Shown here one piece after another: positions 1 to 7,179 of a stretch of 22,800 nt of DNA. Source of the DNA: Flavobacteriales bacterium UBA1995 (GTDB lineage: Bacteria; Bacteroidota; Bacteroidia; Flavobacteriales_D; Sanyastnellaceae); NCBI GenBank assembly GCA_002336475.1, contig DDCX01000103.1, forward strand, positions 1 to 22,800, given 5' to 3'. The first letter of the stretch is position 1; the number at the start of each line of letters is the position of its first letter. The notes under the pieces are model-generated. The model saw only the letters and a program-made list of their open reading frames with translations. It was not told the origin of the DNA and did no database searches. Position numbers and translations under genes: made by a program.

Positions 1-348
1 CGCTTACACATGCTCAAGTTGATGCGCTTTGTCAACGAAAGGGGAGGGAAGTCCATCATACCTGCCTTGGATGCCCCTCAATCAGAATTCTCTGACCTGC
101 CCGCTATTTTTTCTACCCTTTTGGAACATGAAACGAAGGTCACCGCAAGCATTAATGGTGTGGTTGACTTGTGTTTGCAGCGCAAAGACTACACCACCCA
201 TAATTTCATGCAGTGGTATGTCGCAGAACAAATTGAGGAGGAGGCCTTGGCCCGCAACATCTTAGACAAGCTTGCTCTCATTGGTCAGGACAAAGGGGGA
301 CTGTATTTGTTTGATCGCGACCTCGAACAATTGCAGCCTGAAGCCTAA
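1..348 (+). CDS. ftnA: Non-haem ferritin, C-terminal part (5' end outside window)
   Basis: This is the last ~115 residues of a bacterial ferritin, the iron-storage protein that oxidises Fe(II) and keeps the mineral in a 24-subunit cytoplasmic shell. The reading frame is open from base 1, so the gene begins upstream. Recognisable family sequence includes FVNERGG, then a helix with LLEHE, and the pattern FMQWYVAEQIEEE, which matches the FLQWYVSEQQEEE region of E. coli FtnA that supplies ferroxidase-centre Gln/Glu ligands. The end GLYLFDRDLEQL also matches the FtnA tail. The next gene begins 40 bases downstream on the same strand, so read-through into the signalling genes is possible; no clear terminator was seen. 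Family assignment is confident. The ferroxidase residues of the first two helices lie outside the window and cannot be checked. Confidence 0.93.
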   Translation, partial: RLHMLKLMRFVNERGGKSIIPALDAPQSEFSDLPAIFSTLLEHETKVTASINGVVDLCLQRKDYTTHNFMQWYVAEQIEEEALARNILDKLALIGQDKGGLYLFDRDLEQLQPEA

Positions 349-388
349 GTCAGGTCGCACGGTGTATTTTGCAAGTGCGCGGTTCAAC

Positions 389-1066
389 ATGTCTCGGTCC
401 ATCCACATCCTACACGCAGCCATTTTGGCCTTCGTGCTGCCCTCAGTTTCGAACTCAGGGGCAACGGCGACACCGCTATTGGAGCATACAGATGCTTGGG
501 AAAATGGGGTGTTTGTGACCGCTCTAGGTGCCGCGGTTATCGAGGCTGACTGCTGCTTTAATCCCGACCCCGAAATTGACCGCTCCCCGATTTGGGCGGT
601 GATTTATGGGCGATACCTCTATTTGCTCGGGAGAGAGATGTTTTGGCCTGAAATCGCAAAACAAGACCGCTTTCGAATCGCCATTGTAAACTGGCCCGAC
701 CTCGCCGAAGACCTCGGGAAACAACTCAAAGGCCGAGCCATCGCCGGTTTACAAGTGGACATCATCTCTATCGAGACCTCGGCGCTGGCGAACGAAAAAA
801 GGGACTTTACCATGCTGTTTGTAGGCGGATCCGACAATCCTGAAGTCATGCCATCCCTCAATACAAGCTTGTCCAAATGGCTCAAAAGAGGGAATAAAAA
901 CGCCTTGATTGTCACTGATGGCGGAGCCATTCCCGGTCATGACGTCGCATTCCGGCGCACCAAAAACGGTGAAACCTTGTCGCTGTGTGTAGACCCCGAT
1001 GAAGCTGCTCTGGCCTCCAAGCCGCTGGACCTCCCCCTTCACTTCATGCAACGCCGGTGCCCATGA
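389..1066 (+). CDS. YfiR-like (DUF4154) periplasmic regulatory protein
   Basis: The 225-residue product has a signal peptide (about residues 1-24) and then a DUF4154/YfiR-type fold. The first helix has the family pattern of aromatic residues ending in Trp-Pro (YGRYLYLLGREMFWP, residues 73-87). It is followed by FRIAIV, then the DFTMLFVG strand (139-146), and ALIVTDGGAIPGHDVAF (172-188), which resembles the VSD-G-GG core of YfiR. In Pseudomonas, YfiR is a periplasmic redox-responsive repressor that binds the periplasmic part of the HAMP-GGDEF protein YfiN. Here the nearby membrane partner has a HAMP and a PP2C phosphatase instead. Cysteines sit at 55, 56, 200 and 224, so disulfide control is possible but inferred. 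I chose the ATG at 389 because the frame open from 272 overlaps the ferritin gene and only the later ATG gives a signal peptide. The stop overlaps the next start as ATGA. Confidence 0.8.
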   Translation: MSRSIHILHAAILAFVLPSVSNSGATATPLLEHTDAWENGVFVTALGAAVIEADCCFNPDPEIDRSPIWAVIYGRYLYLLGREMFWPEIAKQDRFRIAIVNWPDLAEDLGKQLKGRAIAGLQVDIISIETSALANEKRDFTMLFVGGSDNPEVMPSLNTSLSKWLKRGNKNALIVTDGGAIPGHDVAFRRTKNGETLSLCVDPDEAALASKPLDLPLHFMQRRCP

Positions 1067-1992
1067 AGGCTTTGTTATCCTTCCTTCCCTTTCATCCAAA
1101 GTCCTGCTGGTACGTTTCAGCCCTTGCAGCGCTGCTCTTTGGTCTGTTCACGGATCATGCTGCTTTGGCCCAAGGGCCGCTGACGCTCCAAGCCATTGCC
1201 TTCACCGATGCTGGCCGCCTGGCTGAAGCTGAAGCTGTCATTAAGGAGGCTCTCACCGGCCAAGAAAGCAACGATGCCATGACCTGGTATGTCCAAGGTT
1301 TTGTGCTGAAAGAGCTTTATGTCGCAGACGGAAAACAGCCCGAAGACCCCAGGCGGTCCCGAGCTGTGGAAAGTGTGCAGAGGTGCTTAAGAATGGACCG
1401 CACCAAACGCCTTGAAGACTGGTGGCGGCCACTTTTATTCTTCTTAGGCGAAAGCTATCTCGCGGATGTTCAGCTGGAAATTCGCAACCTCCTCCCCGGT
1501 CAGCCTGTGAAGGCCGAGCAATTCTTTAGCCAATATTCGGCGATTCAAGAGGCGTTGAACCCAGGGGAAGATACCGATGCAGAATGGGTCCTGATGCAGC
1601 AACAATTGGGAGAAACTGCCATGACCGAAGCGCAGGATCTGGAGCGCAAAGGCGCCGGCCCATGGTTCAGTTTGGGCACACAACACTACACCCTCGCTGC
1701 GACCCGAAGCCACGACAAATACCGGTCGCTGTTCAACTTGGCCGTGCACACCTATAACCAAGGCGTCCGCGAGTTCAAGGAAGCTGAAGACGACCTTGAC
1801 GCCGTTGACAGCGCCTTAGAGGAGGCTTCTCGACATTGGCTCGTCGCCTCCACCCTTTTGGAGTCTGCCATTGCTGAAGACGACACGCAATCCGACGGCT
1901 TCGAAGCATTGGCCATCGTTTCTACTGCCTTGCTCAACCAAGATCGAATCGAGTGGTGTAAGGCACACATCCAAGAACTGGAAGGACACTGA
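1063..1992 (+). CDS. Exported helical-repeat (TPR-like) protein
   Basis: The 309-residue product begins with a signal peptide ending near AALA-Q (about residue 36). The mature part is almost entirely predicted amphipathic helix. Segments such as AGRLAEAEAVIKEAL and YNQGVREFKEAEDDLDAVDSA have the small/large residue spacing of tetratricopeptide repeats. No catalytic motif is visible, and TPR proteins usually act as scaffolds. I infer a periplasmic adaptor between the upstream YfiR-like protein and the downstream receptor-phosphatase, from position and export signal only. A GTG lies two codons upstream (1057), but the ATG at 1063 makes a 4-base ATGA overlap with the YfiR-like gene and is preferred. 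The next gene starts 2 bases after the stop. The repeats are degenerate, so the TPR label is tentative. Confidence 0.65.
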   Translation: MKALLSFLPFHPKSCWYVSALAALLFGLFTDHAALAQGPLTLQAIAFTDAGRLAEAEAVIKEALTGQESNDAMTWYVQGFVLKELYVADGKQPEDPRRSRAVESVQRCLRMDRTKRLEDWWRPLLFFLGESYLADVQLEIRNLLPGQPVKAEQFFSQYSAIQEALNPGEDTDAEWVLMQQQLGETAMTEAQDLERKGAGPWFSLGTQHYTLAATRSHDKYRSLFNLAVHTYNQGVREFKEAEDDLDAVDSALEEASRHWLVASTLLESAIAEDDTQSDGFEALAIVSTALLNQDRIEWCKAHIQELEGH

Positions 1993-1994
1993 TC

Positions 1995-3821
1995 ATGAGG
2001 CAGTGGCTCCACTCTATCGGTGCACGAATATTTGCGGGTTTCGGCCTGTTTATTTTGGCGCTGGCGGTGTTTTTTTTTCTGACGGCGCGCACCACGCGAG
2101 ATCAAGCCAACCTGCTCGACCAGAGTTTGAAATGGGACCAAGCCAAGGGCGAAGTGTCCAAACTGCTGCAACGGGTGGAGGCCATGAGGGCTTATGCCCT
2201 GCTGGCCGCCAGGCTCCCTGAGCCCAGTCACTTGCATGTAGACGCCCACCAGTCCTTAGACCGACTCCAATCGGGGTTTGCTGGAAAACTAGAAGCCCTG
2301 CGCCGTGCAGCTCCCCATCAATCGGCAACCCATGAACGCTTGTTCAAGCACCACATTGCGGCAGATGCCCTGTTGGATGCCTTACAAGGGTTGGTCCCGC
2401 CGGGCACCCGAAAAGCCGAGCTCGAGGTTGACTTTGACCGCCTTTGGCAGGTGGACGAACTCTTGGACAATCCATTTTCTCCCGGTTCTGATTTGACCTC
2501 CCGACTCGACTCTCTTGAAACGGATCTTGTCATTTTGGAAGCGCACTTCTCCGAATCTGCTGCGGTCACTGATGAGGCCGTCCAGGCCAGTGGGCAGCGG
2601 TTGGACACCCTCGTGCGTTGGATTTCCCTATTCGTCCTGCTCGCAGGCTTGGGCATTGCAGGCGGTGTTACCCGTGCCATTCGCATGCCCTTGCTCAAGG
2701 TGCGTGCCCGATTGCTTTACCTGTCGAGGGGCATTGACCACCCCTTCTCGATGCCCGATAGAAAGGATGAAATTGGAGAAATGGCAAGGGCTCTGGACCG
2801 TTTGGCCGATGGTCTTCGACGGACCCGAGAATTCAGTGCTGCAGTAGGTCGAGGTCAATTTGACGCTACGTATACCCCCCTTTCTGAAGAGGATGTTTTG
2901 GGCAAAACACTGCTCGCCATGCGCGATGACCTCGCGAGCTACGAGAAAGAGATGGAGGCCAAAGTGGAGGAACGCACAGAAACCCTTTCCAAACAGACGG
3001 CTCAGCTGGAGGTACAGCGTGAAGAGATTGGGCGGCTCTACAATGACTTGACTTCCAGCATAGACTACGCCCGCAGGATCCAAGGCGCCATCCTCCCGAG
3101 CGAACCCAACCGTAAGCTGATTTTCGACCGAAACTTCGTGTTGTACATGCCGCGTGACGGCGTTAGCGGTGACTTCCCTTGGTTCCACAAGCTCGATGCA
3201 TGGCGGATGTTCGCAGCTGTGGATTGTACGGGACATGGCGTTCCCGGTGCCTTTATGAGTTTGCTCGGGCACAATGCCTTGCAGCACATTGGCAAAGTGT
3301 ACACCAAGCCGGGCAAAATATTGGACCGGCTCAATGAACTCGCCCGTACCGTCCTGCACCGTGGAGAAGGGAGTGGTCTCGACGCAGCGGATCAGGTACC
3401 CGACGGGATGGACATTGGGCTAATAAGCATCAATTTAGAAGAGGAAATACTTGAGTATGCTGGTGCAAACTCCCCCGCCTACATCGTGCGCAACGGAGAG
3501 GTCATAGAGCTGAAGCCCGACAAACGCGCTATCGCGAGTTTTGAGCCGGGCACACATGCCTATACCACCCACAAGGTGCCGCTTCACGATGGGGACATGG
3601 TCTACTGTGCTTCAGATGGTTACGCAGACCAATTTGGCGGTCCAAAAGGCCGGAAATTCATGCGAAAACGGTTCAGGGGATTGCTGTCAGAAATGGCCGT
3701 GATGCCTGTAGAAGAGCAAGAAGATCAGCTGCACAGCCGCATCGAAAACTGGCGCCGTGAGGCCGAAGAAGACCAGGTCGATGACATCCTTGTTTGTGGA
3801 GTTCGCATTCGCCTCGGATGA
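1995..3821 (+). CDS. Membrane receptor with HAMP and SpoIIE/PP2C phosphatase domain
   Basis: The 608-residue protein should sense outside the inner membrane and dephosphorylate a Ser/Thr-phosphorylated partner inside. Layout: TM1 (about 11-30), a helical periplasmic domain (31-205), TM2 (about 207-227), HAMP (about 228-280), a second HAMP-like stretch (281-316, with the PLSEEDVLGKTL pattern), a coiled coil (317-352), then SpoIIE/RsbU-type PP2C (about 355-606). PP2C metal ligands are visible: D393 in SGDF, D410 in AAVDCTGHG, D473 in DGMDIGL, D541 in SDGYAD and D597 in QVDDILV. Position 395 is Pro where relatives usually have Tyr (SGDFYW). Such proteins often control anti-anti-sigma factors, but no kinase or STAS gene is in this window. 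The upstream YfiR-like protein is the likely periplasmic partner by analogy with YfiR/YfiN. The stop overlaps the ClC start as ATGA. A T9 run lies in the TM1 codons. Confidence 0.88.
   Translation: MRQWLHSIGARIFAGFGLFILALAVFFFLTARTTRDQANLLDQSLKWDQAKGEVSKLLQRVEAMRAYALLAARLPEPSHLHVDAHQSLDRLQSGFAGKLEALRRAAPHQSATHERLFKHHIAADALLDALQGLVPPGTRKAELEVDFDRLWQVDELLDNPFSPGSDLTSRLDSLETDLVILEAHFSESAAVTDEAVQASGQRLDTLVRWISLFVLLAGLGIAGGVTRAIRMPLLKVRARLLYLSRGIDHPFSMPDRKDEIGEMARALDRLADGLRRTREFSAAVGRGQFDATYTPLSEEDVLGKTLLAMRDDLASYEKEMEAKVEERTETLSKQTAQLEVQREEIGRLYNDLTSSIDYARRIQGAILPSEPNRKLIFDRNFVLYMPRDGVSGDFPWFHKLDAWRMFAAVDCTGHGVPGAFMSLLGHNALQHIGKVYTKPGKILDRLNELARTVLHRGEGSGLDAADQVPDGMDIGLISINLEEEILEYAGANSPAYIVRNGEVIELKPDKRAIASFEPGTHAYTTHKVPLHDGDMVYCASDGYADQFGGPKGRKFMRKRFRGLLSEMAVMPVEEQEDQLHSRIENWRREAEEDQVDDILVCGVRIRLG
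2070..2078 (+). repeat. T9 homopolymer in phosphatase gene
   Basis: Nine consecutive T bases encode Phe26-Phe28 in the first membrane segment of the receptor-phosphatase. Gain or loss of one base would shift frame right after TM1 and abolish the protein. It may be a slippage site or may simply reflect hydrophobic codon use. Confidence 0.95.
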
Positions 3822-5638
3822 CCATGAAAAAACCCGCCTTGATTTGGCTCAAGAAATTGGCCTTTTGGCTGATGAAATGGCCGAGGATTCAACAGGCGTG
3901 GCAGGGTGGACTTGGGCCATCCAATGTGGTTTTCATTCTCGCCGCCATGATCGGGGTCATCTCGGGTTTATTGGCGGTCTTTCTCAAAAACGGAATCGGC
4001 TGGCTTCGACAATTGCCCTGGATTTCTGGGGGGGGGCAAGGCTGGGAAATCCGTTTTGTATTGCCCACCATTGGCTTGGTGTTGACCCACATTTTGGTGC
4101 GGCAAGTCTTCTCGAACCGACACCCAGGACCAGGTATTCCCGCTACCCTTCATGCGATCTCACGGTTGCGCGCCAGGATTTCGCGGATGTCCATGATCAG
4201 CCCCGTATCTGCCTCTTTCATCACTGTCGGGTTTGGAGGAAGTGCCGGTCTCGAAGCTCCGACGGTCCAGAGCAGCGCCGCTTTTGCCAGTGAAGCTGCA
4301 GAACGGTTTAACCTCGATTACCGGCACCGCCTGGTGCTGATTGGATGTGCTGCTACGGCCTCACTTGCTGCCATGTTCAGCGCACCATTGGCTGCCATCG
4401 TCTTCGCTGTTGAGGTGATCATGATTGACATGACCACGGCGAGCTTGGTGCCTTTGCTCATTGCCTCCCTCTCTGCGTTGCTGACCACCACGCTGTTCAT
4501 CGACCCCGAGGAACTGGTACAAGCAGGCCGCAACCTGCCAGAATGGGACGGGACTTTTATGGCCTTTGTGCCCTTTGCCATCCTGTGCGGATTGGCCTCT
4601 GTTTGGTTCAGTGCGGTGTATCGGGGTGCGGGAAGGGCCATGCGGCGCTTCCGTCACCCAGGAGCAAGGATTTTGGTCGCGGGTGTGCTGATTGGGTCGG
4701 CCCTTGTGGCTTTCCCTTCTCTTTATGGAGAGGGGTTTGAAATCATCAATGACCTGCTGAGGGGCCGCACCGGCAGACTTGATCCCACGCAAAGCGTCAA
4801 CTTTATTCCGGACAACACCTTGCGGATGATGGCCGTTTTGGGGGCGCTCTGGCTATGCAAACCTGCACTTACAGGGCTTACCGTTGGTGCTGGAGGGGTG
4901 GGCGGTGTCTTTGCTCCGGCCTTGTTTAGCGGGGCTGTTCTTGGCGCCCTGTACTTGGCACTCACTGATCTTGTGTTCCCTGGCTGGCACCTGATTGGGG
5001 GTCACTTTGTGCTCGCTGGCATGGCCGGGCTGATGGCCGGTATTCTGCGGGCACCCTTGACCGCCATTTTCCTCGCGGCTGAGGCCAGCGGCGGATATGA
5101 CCTGTTCATTCCGCTGATGTTGACCAGTGCCATCGCCTTCCAAACTGCCCGTTGGATGCGCCCCAACAGCATCTACACAGAGGAATTGGCAGAGCGGGGG
5201 GAACTGATTACCCACGACAAAGACAAAGCAGTTCTGACGCTCATGAAACTCGCCGATGAAGTCGAGCGGGATTTCGACCCTGTTCGGCCTGAAATGAGCC
5301 TGGGTGAACTCGTCGAAGTGGTGGCAAAAAGCCGCCGCAACATCCACCCTGTGCTCGACCCACAAGGACGGCTTGTGGGCATTGTCCCACTCGAGGAAAT
5401 CCGCGGGGTCATGTTTGACCGCGAGAGGTACCTGGAGTTTACCGTGCAGGACCTGATGGTGGTTCCAGCGGCCACACTGGACCTCTCTGACCACATGGAC
5501 CAAGTCATGTCCAAATTCGACCGGACACAAGCTTGGAACTTGCCTGTCCTGCAATCGGGACAGTACGTAGGGTTCGTGAGCAGATCCAAGCTTTTTGGCG
5601 CCTACCGCAATTGGCTGCAAGCCGTATCTGAGGAATAA
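3818..5638 (+). CDS. ClC-family chloride channel/transporter with CBS domains
   Basis: The 606-residue inner-membrane protein belongs to the ClC anion channel/antiporter family. Visible signatures are GPGIP (104-108) at the first selectivity loop, GSAGLEAP (141-148) with the gating glutamate E146 (equivalent to E148 of E. coli ClC), and GVFAPALF (363-370). Many hydrophobic helices span 36-445. A cytoplasmic tail carries two CBS-like units (about 490-605, including HPVLDPQGRLVGIVPLEEI and LPVLQSGQYVGFVSRSKL), which often bind adenine nucleotides. The usual GSGIP serine is Pro, and the internal proton-glutamate position appears to be Val200, so anion choice and channel versus antiporter mode are uncertain. 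The ATG at 3818 overlaps the phosphatase stop; an in-frame TTG at 3794 and an ATG at 3824 are alternatives. The overlap suggests translational coupling to the phosphatase. A G9 run lies at codons 71-73. Confidence 0.93.
   Translation: MTMKKPALIWLKKLAFWLMKWPRIQQAWQGGLGPSNVVFILAAMIGVISGLLAVFLKNGIGWLRQLPWISGGGQGWEIRFVLPTIGLVLTHILVRQVFSNRHPGPGIPATLHAISRLRARISRMSMISPVSASFITVGFGGSAGLEAPTVQSSAAFASEAAERFNLDYRHRLVLIGCAATASLAAMFSAPLAAIVFAVEVIMIDMTTASLVPLLIASLSALLTTTLFIDPEELVQAGRNLPEWDGTFMAFVPFAILCGLASVWFSAVYRGAGRAMRRFRHPGARILVAGVLIGSALVAFPSLYGEGFEIINDLLRGRTGRLDPTQSVNFIPDNTLRMMAVLGALWLCKPALTGLTVGAGGVGGVFAPALFSGAVLGALYLALTDLVFPGWHLIGGHFVLAGMAGLMAGILRAPLTAIFLAAEASGGYDLFIPLMLTSAIAFQTARWMRPNSIYTEELAERGELITHDKDKAVLTLMKLADEVERDFDPVRPEMSLGELVEVVAKSRRNIHPVLDPQGRLVGIVPLEEIRGVMFDRERYLEFTVQDLMVVPAATLDLSDHMDQVMSKFDRTQAWNLPVLQSGQYVGFVSRSKLFGAYRNWLQAVSEE
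4028..4036 (+). repeat. G9 homopolymer in ClC gene
   Basis: Nine consecutive G bases encode Gly71-Gly73, early in the ClC coding sequence. G-tracts of this length are classic slippage sites in phase-variable genes of other bacteria; here such a role is inference. It is also a typical place for a sequencing length error, although the frame as read is intact. Confidence 0.95.
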
Positions 5639-5639
5639 C

Positions 5640-5660
5640 ACAGCTCTCCGCGCTGTATTT
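5640..5660 (+). terminator. Weak hairpin after ClC gene
   Basis: ACAGC (5640-5644) can pair with GCTGT (5652-5656) around a 7-base loop, directly after the ClC stop, followed by only ATTT. It could end the signalling operon, but the 5-bp stem and short T-run make it weak. Confidence 0.3.
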
Positions 5661-5666
5661 CCCAAA

Positions 5667-5680
5667 ATGACAAGGGTCAT
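5667..5680. other. Short inverted repeat upstream of peroxidase gene
   Basis: ATGAC and GTCAT form a perfect 5-bp inverted repeat around AAGG in the 120-base gap before the di-haem peroxidase gene. GGTCAT recurs at 5696-5701. It could be a regulator site or a second part of a terminator; chance is also plausible. No convincing TTG/TAnnTTTG promoter was found in this gap. Confidence 0.25.
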
Positions 5681-5758
5681 CGCTTCACCAATCGATGGTC
5701 ATTTCCAAAGCGCAAGAACGGGGTCTCTTTTGGCCCTGTACTCAAAGTTCTTGCCGCT

Positions 5759-7153
5759 ATGACACATTTCCATCCGTCCCATGTATTCAGCGTGACCGCA
5801 TTTGTCGTCTCCACTGTTGTGCTGTTGACCTCCTGCAACCCAAGCAATGCGGTTAACCCAGATCCGGTAGACAAAGACTTCCAAATGTTGGCCACGATCA
5901 TCGACGCCCTCGGCCAGCAGGGGTACAGTCAACTTCACATGCCCGACCCCCATGATTTGGACGCCATCCCTCAAGACCCCAACAATCCCTTGACCTCTCA
6001 AAAAGTGTCACTCGGGCGCATGTTGTTCCACGAGACTGCCTTGGGCATGGGCGTCGAAGAGAGCGGCACGAGGACCTTTAGTTGTGCCAGTTGCCACCAC
6101 GCATCTGCTGGTTTTCAAGCCGGCATACAGCAAGGATTGGGCGATGGTGGCGTTGGATTTGGAATCCGCGGAGAAGAACGCGTAATCTCTTCCGACTATG
6201 ACCCCAGCGACATCGATCGCCAACCGATGCGGTCACCCACTGCCATGAACGGCGCCTTTACACCCGTCACGCTATGGAACGGTCAATTTGGAGCCCATGG
6301 ACCCAATGTGGGGACAGAGTCCCTCTGGACTGAAGGCACTCCTCTCGAGGTCAACTCCTTAGGGTACTTCGGACTCGAAACGCAAGCCATTGCCGGCCTC
6401 ACCGTGCACAGAATGGCGCCCACCCCTGCCTTCTTTAACCGCATGCCTGGTTACGTCGCATTGTTTGACGCCGCCTTTCCTGAAGTGGCAGAAGAAGACC
6501 GTTACGGCGTTGAGATGGCAGGATTGGCCATTGCCGCTTACGAACGGACGATCATGTCCAACGAATCGCCTTTTCAGCGGTGGTTGGACGGTGAGCACAC
6601 GGCCATGACTCCGGCGCAGAAAGACGGCGCCATGGTGTTCTTTGGGGCGGCCCAATGTGGCACTTGCCACAACGGTCCTGCGCTCTCGGACGGCGGCTTC
6701 CACGCCTTGGGCATGCCAGACATGCCCAACAACGACGTCCTCGACGCCAACGTTGATGACTATGGGATGTCCAGCGAAGATGCGGCACTGGGCCGTGGCG
6801 GCTTCACCGGGGCCGATGGCGACAAGTATGCCTTCAAAACTCCGCAGCTCTACAACCTCATGGACAGCCGGTTCTTCGGCCATGGTGGAACGTTTTATGA
6901 CTTGGCCGATGTGGTAGACTACAAATTGGCTGGCGCCTCTGCTAAACCCGAAGTCACGCCTTATTTGTCCACTGAATTTGATGCCATTGAAATCACAGAA
7001 GAGCAGCAAAGCCAACTGATGCGGTTCTTGGTAGAAGCACTGTATGATCCCGCGTTAGACCGGTATGTCCCGGCCAACACGCTCAGTGGAAATTGCTTCC
7101 CCAACAACGATTCCCAATCCTCCATTGATTTGGGCTGCAGTGAGCCCTTGTAA
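5759..7153 (+). CDS. Di-haem cytochrome c peroxidase / MauG-family lipoprotein
   Basis: The 464-residue protein has a lipoprotein signal with lipobox LLTSC (C26), so it should be anchored in the envelope. Two c-type haem sites are present: CASCH (109-113) and CGTCH (300-304). The order and spacing fit the di-haem peroxidase/MauG family, which reduces hydrogen peroxide with electrons from small cytochromes or oxidises protein side chains. The N-terminal domain starts near LGRMLFHETALG, and the C-terminal domain has FKTPQLYNLMDSRFFGHGG (359-377), equivalent to the family's FRTP-L-N...H-G segment. The true substrate cannot be told from sequence. Two extra cysteines (446, 460) near the C-terminus may form a disulfide. 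The gene stands alone, after a 120-base gap, and converges on the protease gene. Haem attachment requires a cytochrome c maturation system elsewhere in the genome. Confidence 0.93.
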   Translation: MTHFHPSHVFSVTAFVVSTVVLLTSCNPSNAVNPDPVDKDFQMLATIIDALGQQGYSQLHMPDPHDLDAIPQDPNNPLTSQKVSLGRMLFHETALGMGVEESGTRTFSCASCHHASAGFQAGIQQGLGDGGVGFGIRGEERVISSDYDPSDIDRQPMRSPTAMNGAFTPVTLWNGQFGAHGPNVGTESLWTEGTPLEVNSLGYFGLETQAIAGLTVHRMAPTPAFFNRMPGYVALFDAAFPEVAEEDRYGVEMAGLAIAAYERTIMSNESPFQRWLDGEHTAMTPAQKDGAMVFFGAAQCGTCHNGPALSDGGFHALGMPDMPNNDVLDANVDDYGMSSEDAALGRGGFTGADGDKYAFKTPQLYNLMDSRFFGHGGTFYDLADVVDYKLAGASAKPEVTPYLSTEFDAIEITEEQQSQLMRFLVEALYDPALDRYVPANTLSGNCFPNNDSQSSIDLGCSEPL

Positions 7154-7161
7154 CCCAAGAA

Positions 7162-7179
7162 GACCCGCAGGCTGCGGTC
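7162..7179. terminator. Hairpin between convergent peroxidase and protease genes
   Basis: GACCCGC (7162-7168) pairs with GCGGTC (7174-7179) with one bulged C and loop AGGCT. It fills most of the 24-base gap and could serve as a terminator for both strands, but neither side has a proper T-run. Confidence 0.35.

Noticed and set aside
272..388. N-terminal extension of the YfiR-like frame
   Set aside because: It overlaps the ferritin end and precedes a normal signal peptide beginning at 389.
2628..3359. Open frame of 243 codons on the - strand opposite the phosphatase gene
   Set aside because: Antisense shadow of the HAMP-PP2C gene; no motif, no start context.
4853..5680. Open frame of 275 codons on the - strand opposite the ClC gene
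   Set aside because: It lies fully opposite a gene with clear family motifs; its translation has no recognisable domain and is explained by GC-rich codon bias.
5672..5702. GGTCAT occurring twice upstream of the peroxidase gene
   Set aside because: Two short copies 21 bases apart are too weak to call an operator without comparison to other genomes.
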